Below, in pieces: positions 9,572 to 18,661 of a DNA stretch of 57,181 nucleotides (positions are counted from its first letter, which is position 1; each line of letters opens with the position of its first letter). The stretch is from NCBI GenBank assembly GCA_003671255.1, contig QWPF01000005.1, forward strand, positions 8,770 through 65,950, given 5' to 3'. This stretch comes from Planctomycetota bacterium. GTDB lineage: Bacteria > Planctomycetota > Planctomycetia > Gemmatales > Gemmataceae. A program made the translations under genes and the position numbers. The notes under the pieces were generated by a model. The model made no database searches and was not told the DNA's origin. It saw only the letters and a program-made list of their open reading frames with translations.

Positions 9572-9868
9572 TGAAATAAAGAACCCCACAAAACAAATAT
9601 CACAATCATTATCAATTTAGTAATATTTGTTCATCCTGTGAAGGCCAATCTCTGCAAATTTTGTTAATTTGATCATAATATTTCTAAAAAGAAGCATAAA
9701 AACAAGGATAGCGACCTTTTTTTGACTTTTCATTCGATTTAAACCTATTGTTGCATTACGATTTGCGGAATAGCGATAAGATCTTTGCTGAAATACCTTA
9801 AATGACTATGATTAATACTTAGTGAAGGATCGCAACAGAAATATCCAAGGTTACAGGAACCGCAAGTT

Positions 9869-10723
9869 ATGAATCCGGGTGATGTAAACCAGCCAAGCGC
9901 ATTGTCAGGTAGACCTAAAAGAGGGGTTCCCGAAGGACTTTGGGTTCGCTGCCCGGGGTGCAAAGCCAGCCTTTTTCGCAAAGAAATGGAAAACAAGTTT
10001 AATATCTGCCCCGAATGCGATTACCACTTCTACATACCTACAAAAGAACGAATCGATCAGCTATTAGATGAGGATAGCTTCGAAGAATGGTTTCGAGATC
10101 TTCGCCCATGCGACCCACTAGGGTTTAAAGATCGAATCCCTTACAAGGAAAGAATTTTATCGGAGCAGGCTAAAACCTCGCTTCTTGATGCCGCCGCTGT
10201 GGGTAGAGGTTTTATTCGAGGCAGGCCAGTCGTAGTTGGGATAACCGACTTCGCATTCATGGCAGGCTCGATGGGATCTGTGGTGGGCGAAAAACTTTGC
10301 AGGGCAGCTGAAGAAGCAACCCGTTTAAAACTGCCTCTGATTTTCGTCAGCGGTTCCGGCGGTGGTGCACGCATGCAGGAAGGCATTCTTTCCTTGATGC
10401 AAATGGCCAAAGTTTCTGCAGCACTTGGCAGACATCACCAAGCGGGGTGCTTATATATCAGCGTGCTAACCAACCCCACGATGGGTGGCGTTGCTGCAAG
10501 TTTTGCTTTTCAAGGCGATATAATTATTGCAGAACCAGGCGCACTTATTGGCTTTGCAGGCAAGCGCACGATCTGGAACACCGTTCGACTAGAGCTACCA
10601 GAAGGCTTCCAAACCAGCGAATTTTTAATGCAACATGGGTTTGTTGATCGAATTGTACATCGTAAAGATATGCGAACCGAAGTTGCCACCATGGTCGATT
10701 ATTGCGAAAAAGCCAGCAACTAG
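9869..10723 (+). CDS. accD: Acetyl-CoA carboxylase carboxyltransferase subunit beta
   Basis: Transfers the carboxyl group from carboxybiotin to acetyl-CoA to make malonyl-CoA, the first committed step of fatty-acid synthesis, together with AccA (not in this window). The 284-residue protein carries the N-terminal zinc ribbon with Cys28, Cys31, Cys47 and Cys50. The crotonase-like carboxyltransferase core shows [12 protein letters not shown] and [13 protein letters not shown] for the oxyanion holes, then [12 protein letters not shown] and [19 protein letters not shown]. Length fits the family. The gene stands alone, divergent from sbp and convergent with rsmE, with only 5 bases between the two stops. 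Confidence 0.95.
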   Translation: MNPGDVNQPSALSGRPKRGVPEGLWVRCPGCKASLFRKEMENKFNICPECDYHFYIPTKERIDQLLDEDSFEEWFRDLRPCDPLGFKDRIPYKERILSEQAKTSLLDAAAVGRGFIRGRPVVVGITDFAFMAGSMGSVVGEKLCRAAEEATRLKLPLIFVSGSGGGARMQEGILSLMQMAKVSAALGRHHQAGCLYISVLTNPTMGGVAASFAFQGDIIIAEPGALIGFAGKRTIWNTVRLELPEGFQTSEFLMQHGFVDRIVHRKDMRTEVATMVDYCEKASN

Positions 10724-10728
10724 TAACC

Positions 10729-11433
10729 CTAACTACTATGAATGGCAAGGCCTGCCAAAACAACAGCAGCAGTTTCTACCCTTAAGATAGTTTTCCCGAC
10801 GCAGATAATTTTAAGCCCTTTATCCAAGGCCAACTTTACCTCGGCTGGAGAAAACCCACCTTCAGGGCCAATCCAGATGTTCACTTTTTCGATTGGGCCA
10901 CGAACAATTTTACCTGATGACTCCTCCTCAACATTTGCAAACAGATTCAATTCGGAATGATCAATGTTTTGTAAAGATTCCGTAAAGGTGATAGGTTCAG
11001 CAATCTCCATGAACTGATTTCTGAGGCATTGTTTACTGGCCTCGATAACACTGCGGCGCAATTTATCGGTATTAATCTGCTTGGCCTTGATTACCGAATA
11101 TTCGCAATCAAGGGGAACAAAGCGGAAAACACCTATCTCGGTGAGTTTTTCGATAAGAAAATCGCAGCGCTGGGCCTTTGGAATCGATGCAAAAATGGTG
11201 AGCTTAACCTTGGGTTCACGGCAAACCTCTGCTACAGATTTAACATCCAAGAGCACGCGACTTTTTTTAGCTTCGAGAACTTCAGCAGAAAATTCTCTGC
11301 CATCCCCAGAAAACAAGGCAATCAAGCTGCCTGGGGTAATTCTGGAGACAACGGCAAGATGGTGAGCCTCGGGGCCCCGCAGCTCCATCGTCCCCAAGGT
11401 TATTTCCAAACTGGTGTAGAATCGTTCCGACAT
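10729..11433 (-). CDS. rsmE: 16S rRNA (uracil-1498-N3)-methyltransferase RsmE
   Basis: Methylates U1498 of 16S rRNA using S-adenosylmethionine. The chosen ATG at 11433 gives MSERFYTSLE and a 234-residue protein of family length. The open frame extends to 11622, but the extra residues are Ser/Cys-rich and unlike the family. Visible are the N-terminal PUA-like part (RGPEAHHLAVVSRITPGSLIALFSGDG) and the SPOUT-fold knot region with KLTEIGVFRFVPL, IWIGPEGGFSPAEV and ILRVETAAVVL, which bind the cofactor in a trefoil knot. It is convergent with accD. Confidence 0.93.
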   Translation of the reverse strand: MSERFYTSLEITLGTMELRGPEAHHLAVVSRITPGSLIALFSGDGREFSAEVLEAKKSRVLLDVKSVAEVCREPKVKLTIFASIPKAQRCDFLIEKLTEIGVFRFVPLDCEYSVIKAKQINTDKLRRSVIEASKQCLRNQFMEIAEPITFTESLQNIDHSELNLFANVEEESSGKIVRGPIEKVNIWIGPEGGFSPAEVKLALDKGLKIICVGKTILRVETAAVVLAGLAIHSS

Positions 11434-11518
11434 AGTTGCTATTTCCTGTCCCAATATTAAGTCAACCGATATGCTTTTAAGGCCGTTTCTTAAAGCCCAG
11501 AGGTTAACCGAGGTTTTC

Positions 11519-12241
11519 GTGTCCAACACCCATAATCCTACAAGTAATTTGCACCTTACCAGAAAACAACTCGATGAACTCGATGTTTTAGTGCAAAAAA
11601 TGCTCAACCTTCCCGAGGCCAATATTCCTGCTGAAGCCCCTCAAAAAGCTGAGCCAGACTTTTCATCGATGGGAATATTTTCGCCAGGCGAAGCACCTTG
11701 GGCACCAAAAATAATTGAACCCAGCACCATTCCACCCGCAACGGCGCCTGCAATCGCTCAAATTCCAAAAGAAGAATATAAGCCAGTAGTTCTGCAATCA
11801 ATACTTAACAGGCAACCTCAAATCCCCGAGACTTCACCTCCCAAAATCGAAAAAGGGCAAGCCGAATCCACGCATCAACATGAACCGCTATCAGGCTGGA
11901 AACCCTCGCCTTTAACTTGGGCGCCTCTGGCCCAATCATGGGAAAAATTACGCCAAGAAGAACTCCAAAAACAACAAAAAGAAATAAAACCGCTAGCACA
12001 ATCAAACGAACTTCCGACTGAAATTCTAAAACCAACTCCCTTGGCAGTGCAACTTGATATAAACACGAACAAGGGTTCAACTCCCTTAAATTTCAGCTCA
12101 AAAAGCGAACCCACTGAAAGAAAAAAACGCTCCAAATTAAAAACTGTGCTGCTTGATGCGGTTGGGTTCTTGGGGATCATTCTTTTTGTTTGTGCCGCTG
12201 CTTTATATTTAAGCAGTTCTTTCGGTTGGCCTATGAAATGA
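11519..12241 (+). CDS. Pro/Gln-rich protein with C-terminal membrane anchor
   Basis: Not a named family. The GTG at 11519 follows a GAGG at 7 nt and gives a start reading SNTHNPTSNLHLTRKQLDELDVLVQKMLNLP. The open frame could begin at 11471. An N-terminal helical motif (LTRKQLDELDVLVQKML) is followed by about 150 residues of low-complexity Pro/Lys/Gln-rich sequence. After a basic patch (ERKKRSKLK) comes a single hydrophobic segment (FLGIILFVCAAALYLSSSFG) near the C-terminus. This arrangement suggests a tail-anchored, mostly disordered cytoplasmic protein. It lies just upstream of two other membrane genes and may share a transcript with them. Function unknown. Confidence 0.7.
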   Translation: MSNTHNPTSNLHLTRKQLDELDVLVQKMLNLPEANIPAEAPQKAEPDFSSMGIFSPGEAPWAPKIIEPSTIPPATAPAIAQIPKEEYKPVVLQSILNRQPQIPETSPPKIEKGQAESTHQHEPLSGWKPSPLTWAPLAQSWEKLRQEELQKQQKEIKPLAQSNELPTEILKPTPLAVQLDINTNKGSTPLNFSSKSEPTERKKRSKLKTVLLDAVGFLGIILFVCAAALYLSSSFGWPMK

Positions 12242-12300
12242 ATTACTGTATCCTGTTGTAAGTTAGAAAAAGAATTCGATGGACAGGAACTACCTCCGAA

Positions 12301-12870
12301 ATGAATCTTACCGACGAAAATTTACCCGAACCCAAAATCGCACCTGTGAATTACAGCATCTTTGGAGTGCCTGGGGCACTATTAAGCTATCTTGTTCCTG
12401 GGTTGGGCCAGATTTTTCAAGGCCGTATTGGCAAAGGCCTGCTTTTCTTTTTCTGCGTCAATGGCTTATTTTACTACGGCATGATGCTAGGCCAATGGAG
12501 CAATGTTTACCTCCCGCGGGCAAAAAACCTTCCTCCCATGTCTCTTCCTTTCAATTTCAAAATCCCCAACTGCATTGGTTATAGAATGCAATTCGCAGGG
12601 CAGTTCTGCATAGGGATATCAGCATGGCCCGCCATTTACCAAAACTATAATTACGATGAAGAATCAGATCCTCCGCTTGATCCTTATCTAGGCAAATATC
12701 AACGCACACCTCCTGAAACTGAACTGAACTTATTGCAAAATAGAAGCGACCGATCTTGGGATCTAGGTTGGGTATACACGGTCATTGCAGGGGTATTAAA
12801 CATCATGGTCATCTATGATGCTCTTATGGGCCCGGTTTTGCTTATCCCTGATAAACCAAAAGCTAAATAG
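12301..12870 (+). CDS. Small multi-pass membrane protein, TM2/DUF6677-like
   Basis: A 189-residue membrane protein. Its core PGALLSYLVPGLGQIFQGRIGKGLLFFFCVNGLFYYGMMLG resembles the glycine-rich hairpin of TM2-type and DUF6677-type proteins, which are frequent in planctomycetes. A second hydrophobic pair lies at the C-terminus (WVYTVIAGVLNIMVIYDALMG). Between them is a polar loop of about 70 residues with several Cys and Tyr. The family assignment is from memory. No catalytic motif is visible. The next small membrane gene starts 11 bases downstream, so the two are probably co-transcribed. Confidence 0.7.
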   Translation: MNLTDENLPEPKIAPVNYSIFGVPGALLSYLVPGLGQIFQGRIGKGLLFFFCVNGLFYYGMMLGQWSNVYLPRAKNLPPMSLPFNFKIPNCIGYRMQFAGQFCIGISAWPAIYQNYNYDEESDPPLDPYLGKYQRTPPETELNLLQNRSDRSWDLGWVYTVIAGVLNIMVIYDALMGPVLLIPDKPKAK

Positions 12871-12881
12871 GAATTTGATTG

Positions 12882-13088
12882 ATGGACCCAATCGTGACAC
12901 CGATTATTGCTGCTGGATATTACTGGCACCTGCCTATTTTAATTCTTGTAATCAGCCTTGTTTACAGCGCAACCCGCCATGATGACTGGAAAATTATCAG
13001 CATTGAAGCCTATCGCTGGGGTGTAAGAATGCTTTCGTTTCTTGGCATGATCGGGCTGTTTCTTTACATAATTACTTTGCTGCCCTAA
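12882..13088 (+). CDS. Small membrane protein, about 68 residues
   Basis: ATG 12882 is preceded by AGGAA about 8 nt upstream, and a TTG three bases earlier is also possible. Two hydrophobic segments (HLPILILVISLVYSA and MLSFLGMIGLFLYIITLL) flank a charged loop with TRHDDWKIISIEAYRWG. It directly follows the TM2-like gene and probably works with it. No named family was recognised. The good ribosome site and tight spacing support it as a real gene. Confidence 0.65.
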   Translation: MDPIVTPIIAAGYYWHLPILILVISLVYSATRHDDWKIISIEAYRWGVRMLSFLGMIGLFLYIITLLP

Positions 13089-13090
13089 AT

Positions 13091-13116
13091 AAAAAAGGAT
13101 GGCATAAAAGCCATCC
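13091..13116 (-). terminator. Rho-independent terminator of the TIGR03000 gene
   Basis: On the minus strand, a 7-bp GGATGGC/GCCATCC stem with a 6-nt loop is followed by six T residues. It lies about 45 nt past the stop of the minus-strand gene at 13163. Read on the plus strand it lacks a T tract. Confidence 0.7.
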
Positions 13117-13162
13117 TCAAATCTATCTCAGATTCTATCTTCAAATTTAAAACCTTTGTTGA

Positions 13163-13771
13163 TTACTTTAGCTTAACAGAGGCGCCCTGTTTATCAGCAT
13201 CGATAAAGCTTGCAGTAATACGATCGCCTGATTTAAGAATCACTTTTTTAGTATCAACAACTTTAGTGCCATTTTGCTCGATCTCAACTTTCAACAGGTA
13301 AGAATAAGTTTTATCAGATTCGAGCTCAGGTGTTATGAAAGTACCAAAACCATCACTCACCGCAAATGGTTTACCATCAATAAACAAGGTAGCATTAGAA
13401 GGAATTTCAACAAAAAGCCTGGCCTTATTTGAAGTAGAAGACTGTTTCTTTTCCTCTACCTTAGGAACAGGCAAAACTTCCTCAACCGGAGCTACTGGTT
13501 TGCTTCTCGGGATGACACTAGCAGGCGATGAATACATTGGGTTCTTTAAATACGGCCCATAATAAACCCCGTTACCGGTTCCCTTATAAGAGTAACCAAA
13601 TCCTGTTTCATAATAAGGCCCGTAATTATACGATGCCCCATAACCACCACCATATACCCCATTCCGATAGACATAACCGCCATATGCGTTTACTGCATAA
13701 GCTTTCTTTAAATGCCATGCTGGAGCTTCAGAATTGCCCGCCATGGCAGCAAGTAAAATGACACTGTACAT
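13163..13771 (-). CDS. Secreted Tyr/Gly-rich protein with TIGR03000-type domain
   Basis: ATG 13771 follows GAGGTG at 4 nt. The frame can be read four codons further upstream from a TTG, but the ribosome site argues for this ATG. A short hydrophobic N-terminus (MYSVILLAAMAGNSEA) is a probable signal peptide. It is followed by a Tyr/Gly-rich stretch of about 65 residues and a Pro/Lys linker. The C-terminal domain reads ARLFVEIPSNATLFIDGKPF..DGFGTFITPELESDKTYSYLLKVEI, which matches the planctomycete TIGR03000 domain as I know it (a PEGA-like small beta domain). Probably exported to the periplasm or cell wall. Role unknown. It is a single-gene transcript with its own terminator. Confidence 0.75.
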   Translation of the reverse strand: MYSVILLAAMAGNSEAPAWHLKKAYAVNAYGGYVYRNGVYGGGYGASYNYGPYYETGFGYSYKGTGNGVYYGPYLKNPMYSSPASVIPRSKPVAPVEEVLPVPKVEEKKQSSTSNKARLFVEIPSNATLFIDGKPFAVSDGFGTFITPELESDKTYSYLLKVEIEQNGTKVVDTKKVILKSGDRITASFIDADKQGASVKLK

Positions 13772-13953
13772 AAAACACCTCAATATAAAACGATACTCAA
13801 AGCACTAAAACCAGAATCGCCCCACTCTACCTATCAAATGTTACCCAAAATAACCGATATTCAAGAAATAATGGTCAAACTCTTTCTGATATACTGACTA
13901 TATTCAAGGAAGCACCACAATAATCGTTAACAACTAAACAACCTACGAACCCT

Positions 13954-15117
13954 ATGAAACCAATATACCTTGATTACAACGCAACAACCCCCATCGACCC
14001 AAGAGTTTCGAAGATAATCTGCGATTCCCTTAACAAAGATGATTTTGGGAACCCATCAAGTACCCACGCCTATGGCAAAGCCGCAAAGCTTATTGTAGAA
14101 ACTGCTAGACAAAAGCTTGCGAAATCCATCAACGCAGAACCCGAAGAAATAATATTCACAGGGGGTGGTACCGAGGCGAGCAATCAGGCAATATTGGCAA
14201 CCATGATGGCAGATTTGACAGGTTTTCTAAAAAGGATGTTTGCAAGAAAAGGGCACTTAATCATAAGTGCGATCGAGCACCCAGCAACCTACAAGCCTGC
14301 ACAATATCTTGCATCGTTGGGATTTGAAATAAGCACCGTGGGTGTAGATCGCCAAGGCATGGTAGATCCAGAAGAAATCAAAAAAGCCATTCGCAAAAAC
14401 ACCAAGCTAATTAGCATCATGCATTCGAATAACGAAGTGGGTACATTACAACCGATCGAGAAAATCGCAGAAATCGCCCGATCTAAAAACATTTTGTTTC
14501 ACTCAGACGCAGCCCAATCCACAGGAAAAGTCCCGCTAAATGTCAAACAACTGGGTGTTGATTTTCTAACCATCGCAGGGCACAAACTATATGCCCCAAA
14601 AGGTATAGGCGCATTGTATATTCGAAAAGGGGTAAACATAGGGCCTTACCTTCATGGGGCAGGCCACGAATCTGGTTTAAGAGCAGGCACCGAAAATGTG
14701 CATTACATTGCAGGCCTAGGCGAAGCCGCGCTGATTGCAACTGAAAATATCGCCCAAGAAACTACCCGCTTAACAAGCCTCAGAGAACAACTTTTCCAAG
14801 GGTTAAAAAAAGAGCTAGGTGATAAAATTGTGCTTAATGGTCACCCAACCCTGGGCCTGCCAAACACTCTTAATGTAAGTGTCCTTGGTTGCAAAGGTTG
14901 GGAAATATTAGAGCAAACGCCTGAAATCGCAGCGTCAACCGGGTCTGCATGCCATGAAGGCAAAGTATTGTATTCCGCTGTTTTATGCGCAATGCTCACC
15001 CCACGACACCAATCAGAAGGGGCATTACGACTTACTCTGGGCCGGTATTCAACAGGGGATGAAGTAGCACAAGCGACAGATTACATTTGCAAAACTGCCC
15101 GAAAACTTATGGCGTAA
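13954..15117 (+). CDS. Cysteine desulfurase, NifS/IscS type
   Basis: A PLP enzyme that removes sulfur from cysteine as an enzyme-bound persulfide for Fe-S clusters, thiolated tRNA or cofactors. Visible are the start IYLDYNATTPIDPRV, the GGGTEASNQA phosphate loop, SAIEHPATYKP with the PLP-stacking His, and HSNNEVGTLQPI. The PLP lysine is in AGHKLYAPKG and the catalytic cysteine in ASTGSACHEGK. The 387-residue length and short active-site loop fit group I (NifS/IscS). No scaffold protein (IscU/SufU) is adjacent, so a specific role cannot be assigned. It stops one base before the convergent ABC exporter gene. Confidence 0.9.
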   Translation: MKPIYLDYNATTPIDPRVSKIICDSLNKDDFGNPSSTHAYGKAAKLIVETARQKLAKSINAEPEEIIFTGGGTEASNQAILATMMADLTGFLKRMFARKGHLIISAIEHPATYKPAQYLASLGFEISTVGVDRQGMVDPEEIKKAIRKNTKLISIMHSNNEVGTLQPIEKIAEIARSKNILFHSDAAQSTGKVPLNVKQLGVDFLTIAGHKLYAPKGIGALYIRKGVNIGPYLHGAGHESGLRAGTENVHYIAGLGEAALIATENIAQETTRLTSLREQLFQGLKKELGDKIVLNGHPTLGLPNTLNVSVLGCKGWEILEQTPEIAASTGSACHEGKVLYSAVLCAMLTPRHQSEGALRLTLGRYSTGDEVAQATDYICKTARKLMA

Positions 15118-15118
15118 G

Positions 15119-16876
15119 CTAAAACTCTTTGGAGCGAAGGTTTTGTGATCCCATCGCCATGGGGATGAGAGCCGCCATCAAGCCAATCACCGAACCGCTG
15201 GCAATGCCTGCAATAATAAAAAGAATGCCAGTAAACGAAGGATTGGAATAAGTTTCCCCGGTGTGATTCATATGCCAGATTCCAGAAATCAAACCCATTA
15301 AGAGGATGAGAAGAAAAAGCGAGATCACCAGATTAAGAGTGCCCCCGAAGCCTGCAGCAATTTTTGAAGGATCGGTCTCCTTGAAGTTAGGCAGGCAAGC
15401 CCCCAAACCAACGCCCAATGCACAGATCGCAATGCTTGCAACAAGGGTTGTCCAAATATGTACAAGGTGATAATCAAAAGGCATTTTCAACATAAAATCA
15501 CTAAAGATAACCAGAAGAATCGCAATAGGTGTGGTGCTCCAGAAAGCAAAATGAAACTTGGCCCAGAGAATGGATTCACGCGGCATAGGCACCAATCCAA
15601 GTATCCAAAAATTCTTACCTTCAAGACTAATCATTGGAAAAACAAATCTTCCAATATAAGTACATTGAAGCAACGAAACAGCAAATAAATTGAGCATGCT
15701 AACCCCATTTTGATAAGGCCATGTCACCTCGCCGCGAAAGGATCTGCGAACACTTCCAAAATAAAGGAAAAGAAGGAATCCAAAAACAAGCACCTGCACC
15801 CACTGCCTTGGCTCCCTGCGAAATGCACGAAAATCTTTGAGTATAAGCGCCCTTCTTGCGGAACCAAGAAATCCAAGAGCTCTTTCAAATAATCGATCCA
15901 GAAAAAAGGGCTTACTCGACTTCTTCGAACCCGATCCAAAAGCAATCATCCTGTCAAATGCCTTGCGATAAAGCACCTTGGAAAGCAATGCACCGCCAAG
16001 ATAAAGCATCATCCCATTCGACCAAATTAACAAAAGATTAAAGTTGGCGCTGGAAACATCGCCACGCCCCGCAGCCCGAAGCCCCCGGGAAATCCAATAA
16101 GAAGGCAGACCCGACCATCTTGAAAACTCAAACTGCCTGAGTGTTGCATCAACAAACTCACGATCAATACCATCTTTCTTTACCGAACTGAAAAACCTTC
16201 CCATGCCTGAAAGCACAAGAAACACAAATGCAACCACCATAATACTGAAGAACAACTTTTTCCCTTTTGGTAAAAGCCCTGCTATCAATAGACACAATAC
16301 AGCACCTATCGAACCGGGAATCAGCACATACCCGAAAAAGAAAAAAGGCAGGTAGATATAAAAGAGAATCGGCGAATCTGCAACGACCCCAAAAGCAATA
16401 AGGATCGGGCTGCCTAATATAACAAAAGCCCAACTGCTAAAACCAATGGCTTCCACAAATCGGTAAGCAAAAATGCGATCAGCCTTAATGGGCTTCGTAA
16501 GCAAAAAATTAGTTTCAGGAGAAGAAAACAACCCGCCATACAAAATCATTCCGGAAGAAAGCACGAGCAAAGAGCCAAGCGATAAAAAGAGCAGGTCAAA
16601 CAAAAGGCCGATAACGCCGCCACCCAAGGGAAGTTTTTGAGCCTTAAGAAAGTTAAACCCCGCAAGGCTGGTACCAAAAACCAGCCCCCAAATGATAAAA
16701 CTACAAAGCAACAAAACTAAAGGCCTAATGAGCAACACGCCCTTAAGAGCAGCAAACAAATTAGCGAAGGTGCGCATTCTCATTTTGAACAATGCAAAAC
16801 CTGATGCGGGGTATGCCCCCGGTTCTTGAAACTTAGAAAGTTCGTTCAAATTTGAATGCTCGTTAAAGCTTTTCAT
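15119..16876 (-). CDS. ABC-2 type exporter membrane subunit
   Basis: A membrane protein of about 585 residues with around a dozen hydrophobic segments in two halves, separated by a polar region with RALILKDFRAFRREPRQWVQVLVFG. The NFLLTKPIKADRIFAYRFVEAIGFSSW segment is typical of ABC-2 permeases of the putative ABC-exporter class. ATG 16876 (MKSFNEHSN) has GGAG 6 nt upstream. A slightly longer frame begins at 16894. Its start lies inside the end of the ATPase gene (overlap at 16863-16876), consistent with one transcript. Inferred role: export, with the adjacent ATPase, of an unknown substrate. Confidence 0.78.
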   Translation of the reverse strand: MKSFNEHSNLNELSKFQEPGAYPASGFALFKMRMRTFANLFAALKGVLLIRPLVLLLCSFIIWGLVFGTSLAGFNFLKAQKLPLGGGVIGLLFDLLFLSLGSLLVLSSGMILYGGLFSSPETNFLLTKPIKADRIFAYRFVEAIGFSSWAFVILGSPILIAFGVVADSPILFYIYLPFFFFGYVLIPGSIGAVLCLLIAGLLPKGKKLFFSIMVVAFVFLVLSGMGRFFSSVKKDGIDREFVDATLRQFEFSRWSGLPSYWISRGLRAAGRGDVSSANFNLLLIWSNGMMLYLGGALLSKVLYRKAFDRMIAFGSGSKKSSKPFFLDRLFERALGFLGSARRALILKDFRAFRREPRQWVQVLVFGFLLFLYFGSVRRSFRGEVTWPYQNGVSMLNLFAVSLLQCTYIGRFVFPMISLEGKNFWILGLVPMPRESILWAKFHFAFWSTTPIAILLVIFSDFMLKMPFDYHLVHIWTTLVASIAICALGVGLGACLPNFKETDPSKIAAGFGGTLNLVISLFLLILLMGLISGIWHMNHTGETYSNPSFTGILFIIAGIASGSVIGLMAALIPMAMGSQNLRSKEF

Positions 16877-17633
16877 CCTGCTCCAATTTTTCATGTGTCA
16901 TCTTCAAAAACACCTCTTCAAGTGACCCCCCAGTTTCGGATTGCTCCCTAAGCGATTCAAGAGAACCACATGCAACCAATTTCCCCTGAAAAATGATGCC
17001 AATGCGATCTGCAACCTCTTCAACGATGTCAAGCGAATGAGAAGAAAGAAAAATCGCCTTGCCTTGATCAGCTTGATTTCTAAGCACATCCTTAAGCTTC
17101 CTGACACTTTTCGGATCTAATCCAACGGTGGGTTCATCCACCACAAGAACCTCAGGTTCATGAAGCAAAGCAGAAGCAAACACCATGCGCTGCCTCATTC
17201 CGTGCGAATAGCGCTCAGTTAAATCATCGATAAATTCCTCGAGGCCAAACAGCTTATTAACCTCAACTATTTTTTGAGCAATCAGACCCCGCTGCATTCC
17301 ATAAACATCACCGATGAATTCTAAAAACTCTCTGCCGGTAAGTTTTTCGTAAAGAAAAGGAAGATCGGGGACATAACTAATAAGGCGTCTAGCTTGATCA
17401 CCCTGGGTTTTAAGATCATAACCACAAATTTTAATGGACCCCGAACTTGGAAAAAGCAAACCACATAACATTTTGATGGTCGTGGTTTTTCCTGCCCCAT
17501 TAGGGCCAAGAAAAGCAAAAAGCTCCCCTCTTTTTATAATTAAATTCATATGGTCGACCGCAAGCTTGTCGCCATACTGCTTGCTAACATCAAGGATTTC
17601 GATTGCAGGTTCCGCATTGGAAAAAATAGTCAT
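16863..17633 (-). CDS. ABC transporter ATP-binding protein (ABC-2 exporter)
   Basis: A complete ABC ATPase of about 256 residues. It has Walker A GPNGAGKTTTIKML, Q-loop VPDLPFLYEKLTG, signature YSHGMRQRMVFASAL (a variant of LSGGQ seen in ABC-2 ATPases), Walker B VLVVDEPTVGLDP and H-loop FLSSHSLDIVEE. The likely start is ATG 17633 (MTIFSNAEPAIE). Longer frames reach back into the upstream gene. It energises the membrane subunit encoded directly downstream with overlapping ends. The substrate is unknown, and drug, lipid or polysaccharide export are all possible for this class. Confidence 0.88.
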   Translation of the reverse strand: MTIFSNAEPAIEILDVSKQYGDKLAVDHMNLIIKRGELFAFLGPNGAGKTTTIKMLCGLLFPSSGSIKICGYDLKTQGDQARRLISYVPDLPFLYEKLTGREFLEFIGDVYGMQRGLIAQKIVEVNKLFGLEEFIDDLTERYSHGMRQRMVFASALLHEPEVLVVDEPTVGLDPKSVRKLKDVLRNQADQGKAIFLSSHSLDIVEEVADRIGIIFQGKLVACGSLESLREQSETGGSLEEVFLKMTHEKLEQDEKL

Positions 17634-17647
17634 TGAACATCCACGCA

Positions 17648-18514
17648 TTAGTTTAAACGAATCAAATCCCACTCCATCGATTCAGATAACCGGTTTTTCT
17701 GCCTGATCACCATTCCGTTTTGCACACCAACCCAAACGGTAGACTCAAGGTCGCTCCCAGTATAATCAATTATGATGCAAGGAATTTTTTTCCCTCCCCA
17801 CATCACATCAACGATATCATTTCGCACTTTAGCAATTACAGATCCCGTGCCTTGATCCAAACCCCCTTGGGCAACTCCAGAAGAAAATGCCAAGGAAAGG
17901 GGATCAAAGAAAGGTTGCTTCCAAGTGCGCCCAGGGTAAAGGCCAAGAATGCGATGAACAGGCAAAAATGGCTGAAAAACTGATCCAGAAACCGGAACGT
18001 CCATAGACTCAAGCTTAAAAGTCCGTTCTCCCAAACGGCTATCCACCTTAACCTCGGGCCTAAGCAAACCATTGGAAACTTCGCCACTAATCTCTAATGT
18101 CAAAGGAAAATCAGAACCTCGGAGCGATTCAATTTGCACTTTGGCCTGCAACCCAAGCATATCGCCATCCCGATGAACACGAAATTCATTGCGCATCAAC
18201 TTAAGGCCCAAAAAATCCCGCGCAGGCTTCAACCCTGCATTTGTAGGTTGGGAGTATTCAGCCCAAAGCCAAAATTCATCTTCCTGATTGTCTACCAAAG
18301 TGACACCCGTGCGAAGTTTCAAAAACTCTTCGCCACGAACTAACACCTTCCAATTGACAACTGGGCGCAGATTTCCCGCTTCATCGGCAAGATCAACATT
18401 AAAAGAGGGAGGCAGCCCAGAACGAATCCTAGGAAGTATTTCAGTATAAAAAAGTGATGTGTTAGCCACAATAAATAGCATAACGATCATCACACTTATC
18501 AATCTTGGTGGCAT
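17648..18514 (-). CDS. Membrane-anchored hypothetical protein of the ABC exporter operon
   Basis: A 288-residue protein with one N-terminal hydrophobic segment (VMIVMLFIVANTSLFY) and a large, beta-rich extracytoplasmic part. I do not recognise the family. The C-terminal half reads IIDYTGSDLESTVWVGVQNGMVIRQ, a strand pattern seen in periplasmic lipoprotein-carrier-like or DUF3108-like folds, but this is only a resemblance. It is first in the operon. The ATPase start follows about 15 nt after its stop, so it probably assists the exporter outside the membrane. Confidence 0.7.
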   Translation of the reverse strand: MPPRLISVMIVMLFIVANTSLFYTEILPRIRSGLPPSFNVDLADEAGNLRPVVNWKVLVRGEEFLKLRTGVTLVDNQEDEFWLWAEYSQPTNAGLKPARDFLGLKLMRNEFRVHRDGDMLGLQAKVQIESLRGSDFPLTLEISGEVSNGLLRPEVKVDSRLGERTFKLESMDVPVSGSVFQPFLPVHRILGLYPGRTWKQPFFDPLSLAFSSGVAQGGLDQGTGSVIAKVRNDIVDVMWGGKKIPCIIIDYTGSDLESTVWVGVQNGMVIRQKNRLSESMEWDLIRLN

Positions 18515-18661
18515 GAATCGTTCCTATTTGTTAAAAATAACATTAGACAGTTTTTTATATAGGATGAAACTAACACTTCATAGGCTGGTTACTCATAGAA
18601 TTTCTTTGATATTTATTAATCAAGCTTTTTAAACAACCAAGGTGGAAGCAGGAAACCTAAT

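Noticed and set aside
13954-15117. Idea that the cysteine desulfurase and the sulfate importer form a sulfur-assimilation locus
   Set aside because: They are 4 kb apart with unrelated genes and opposite directions between them, and no sulfate reduction genes are present.
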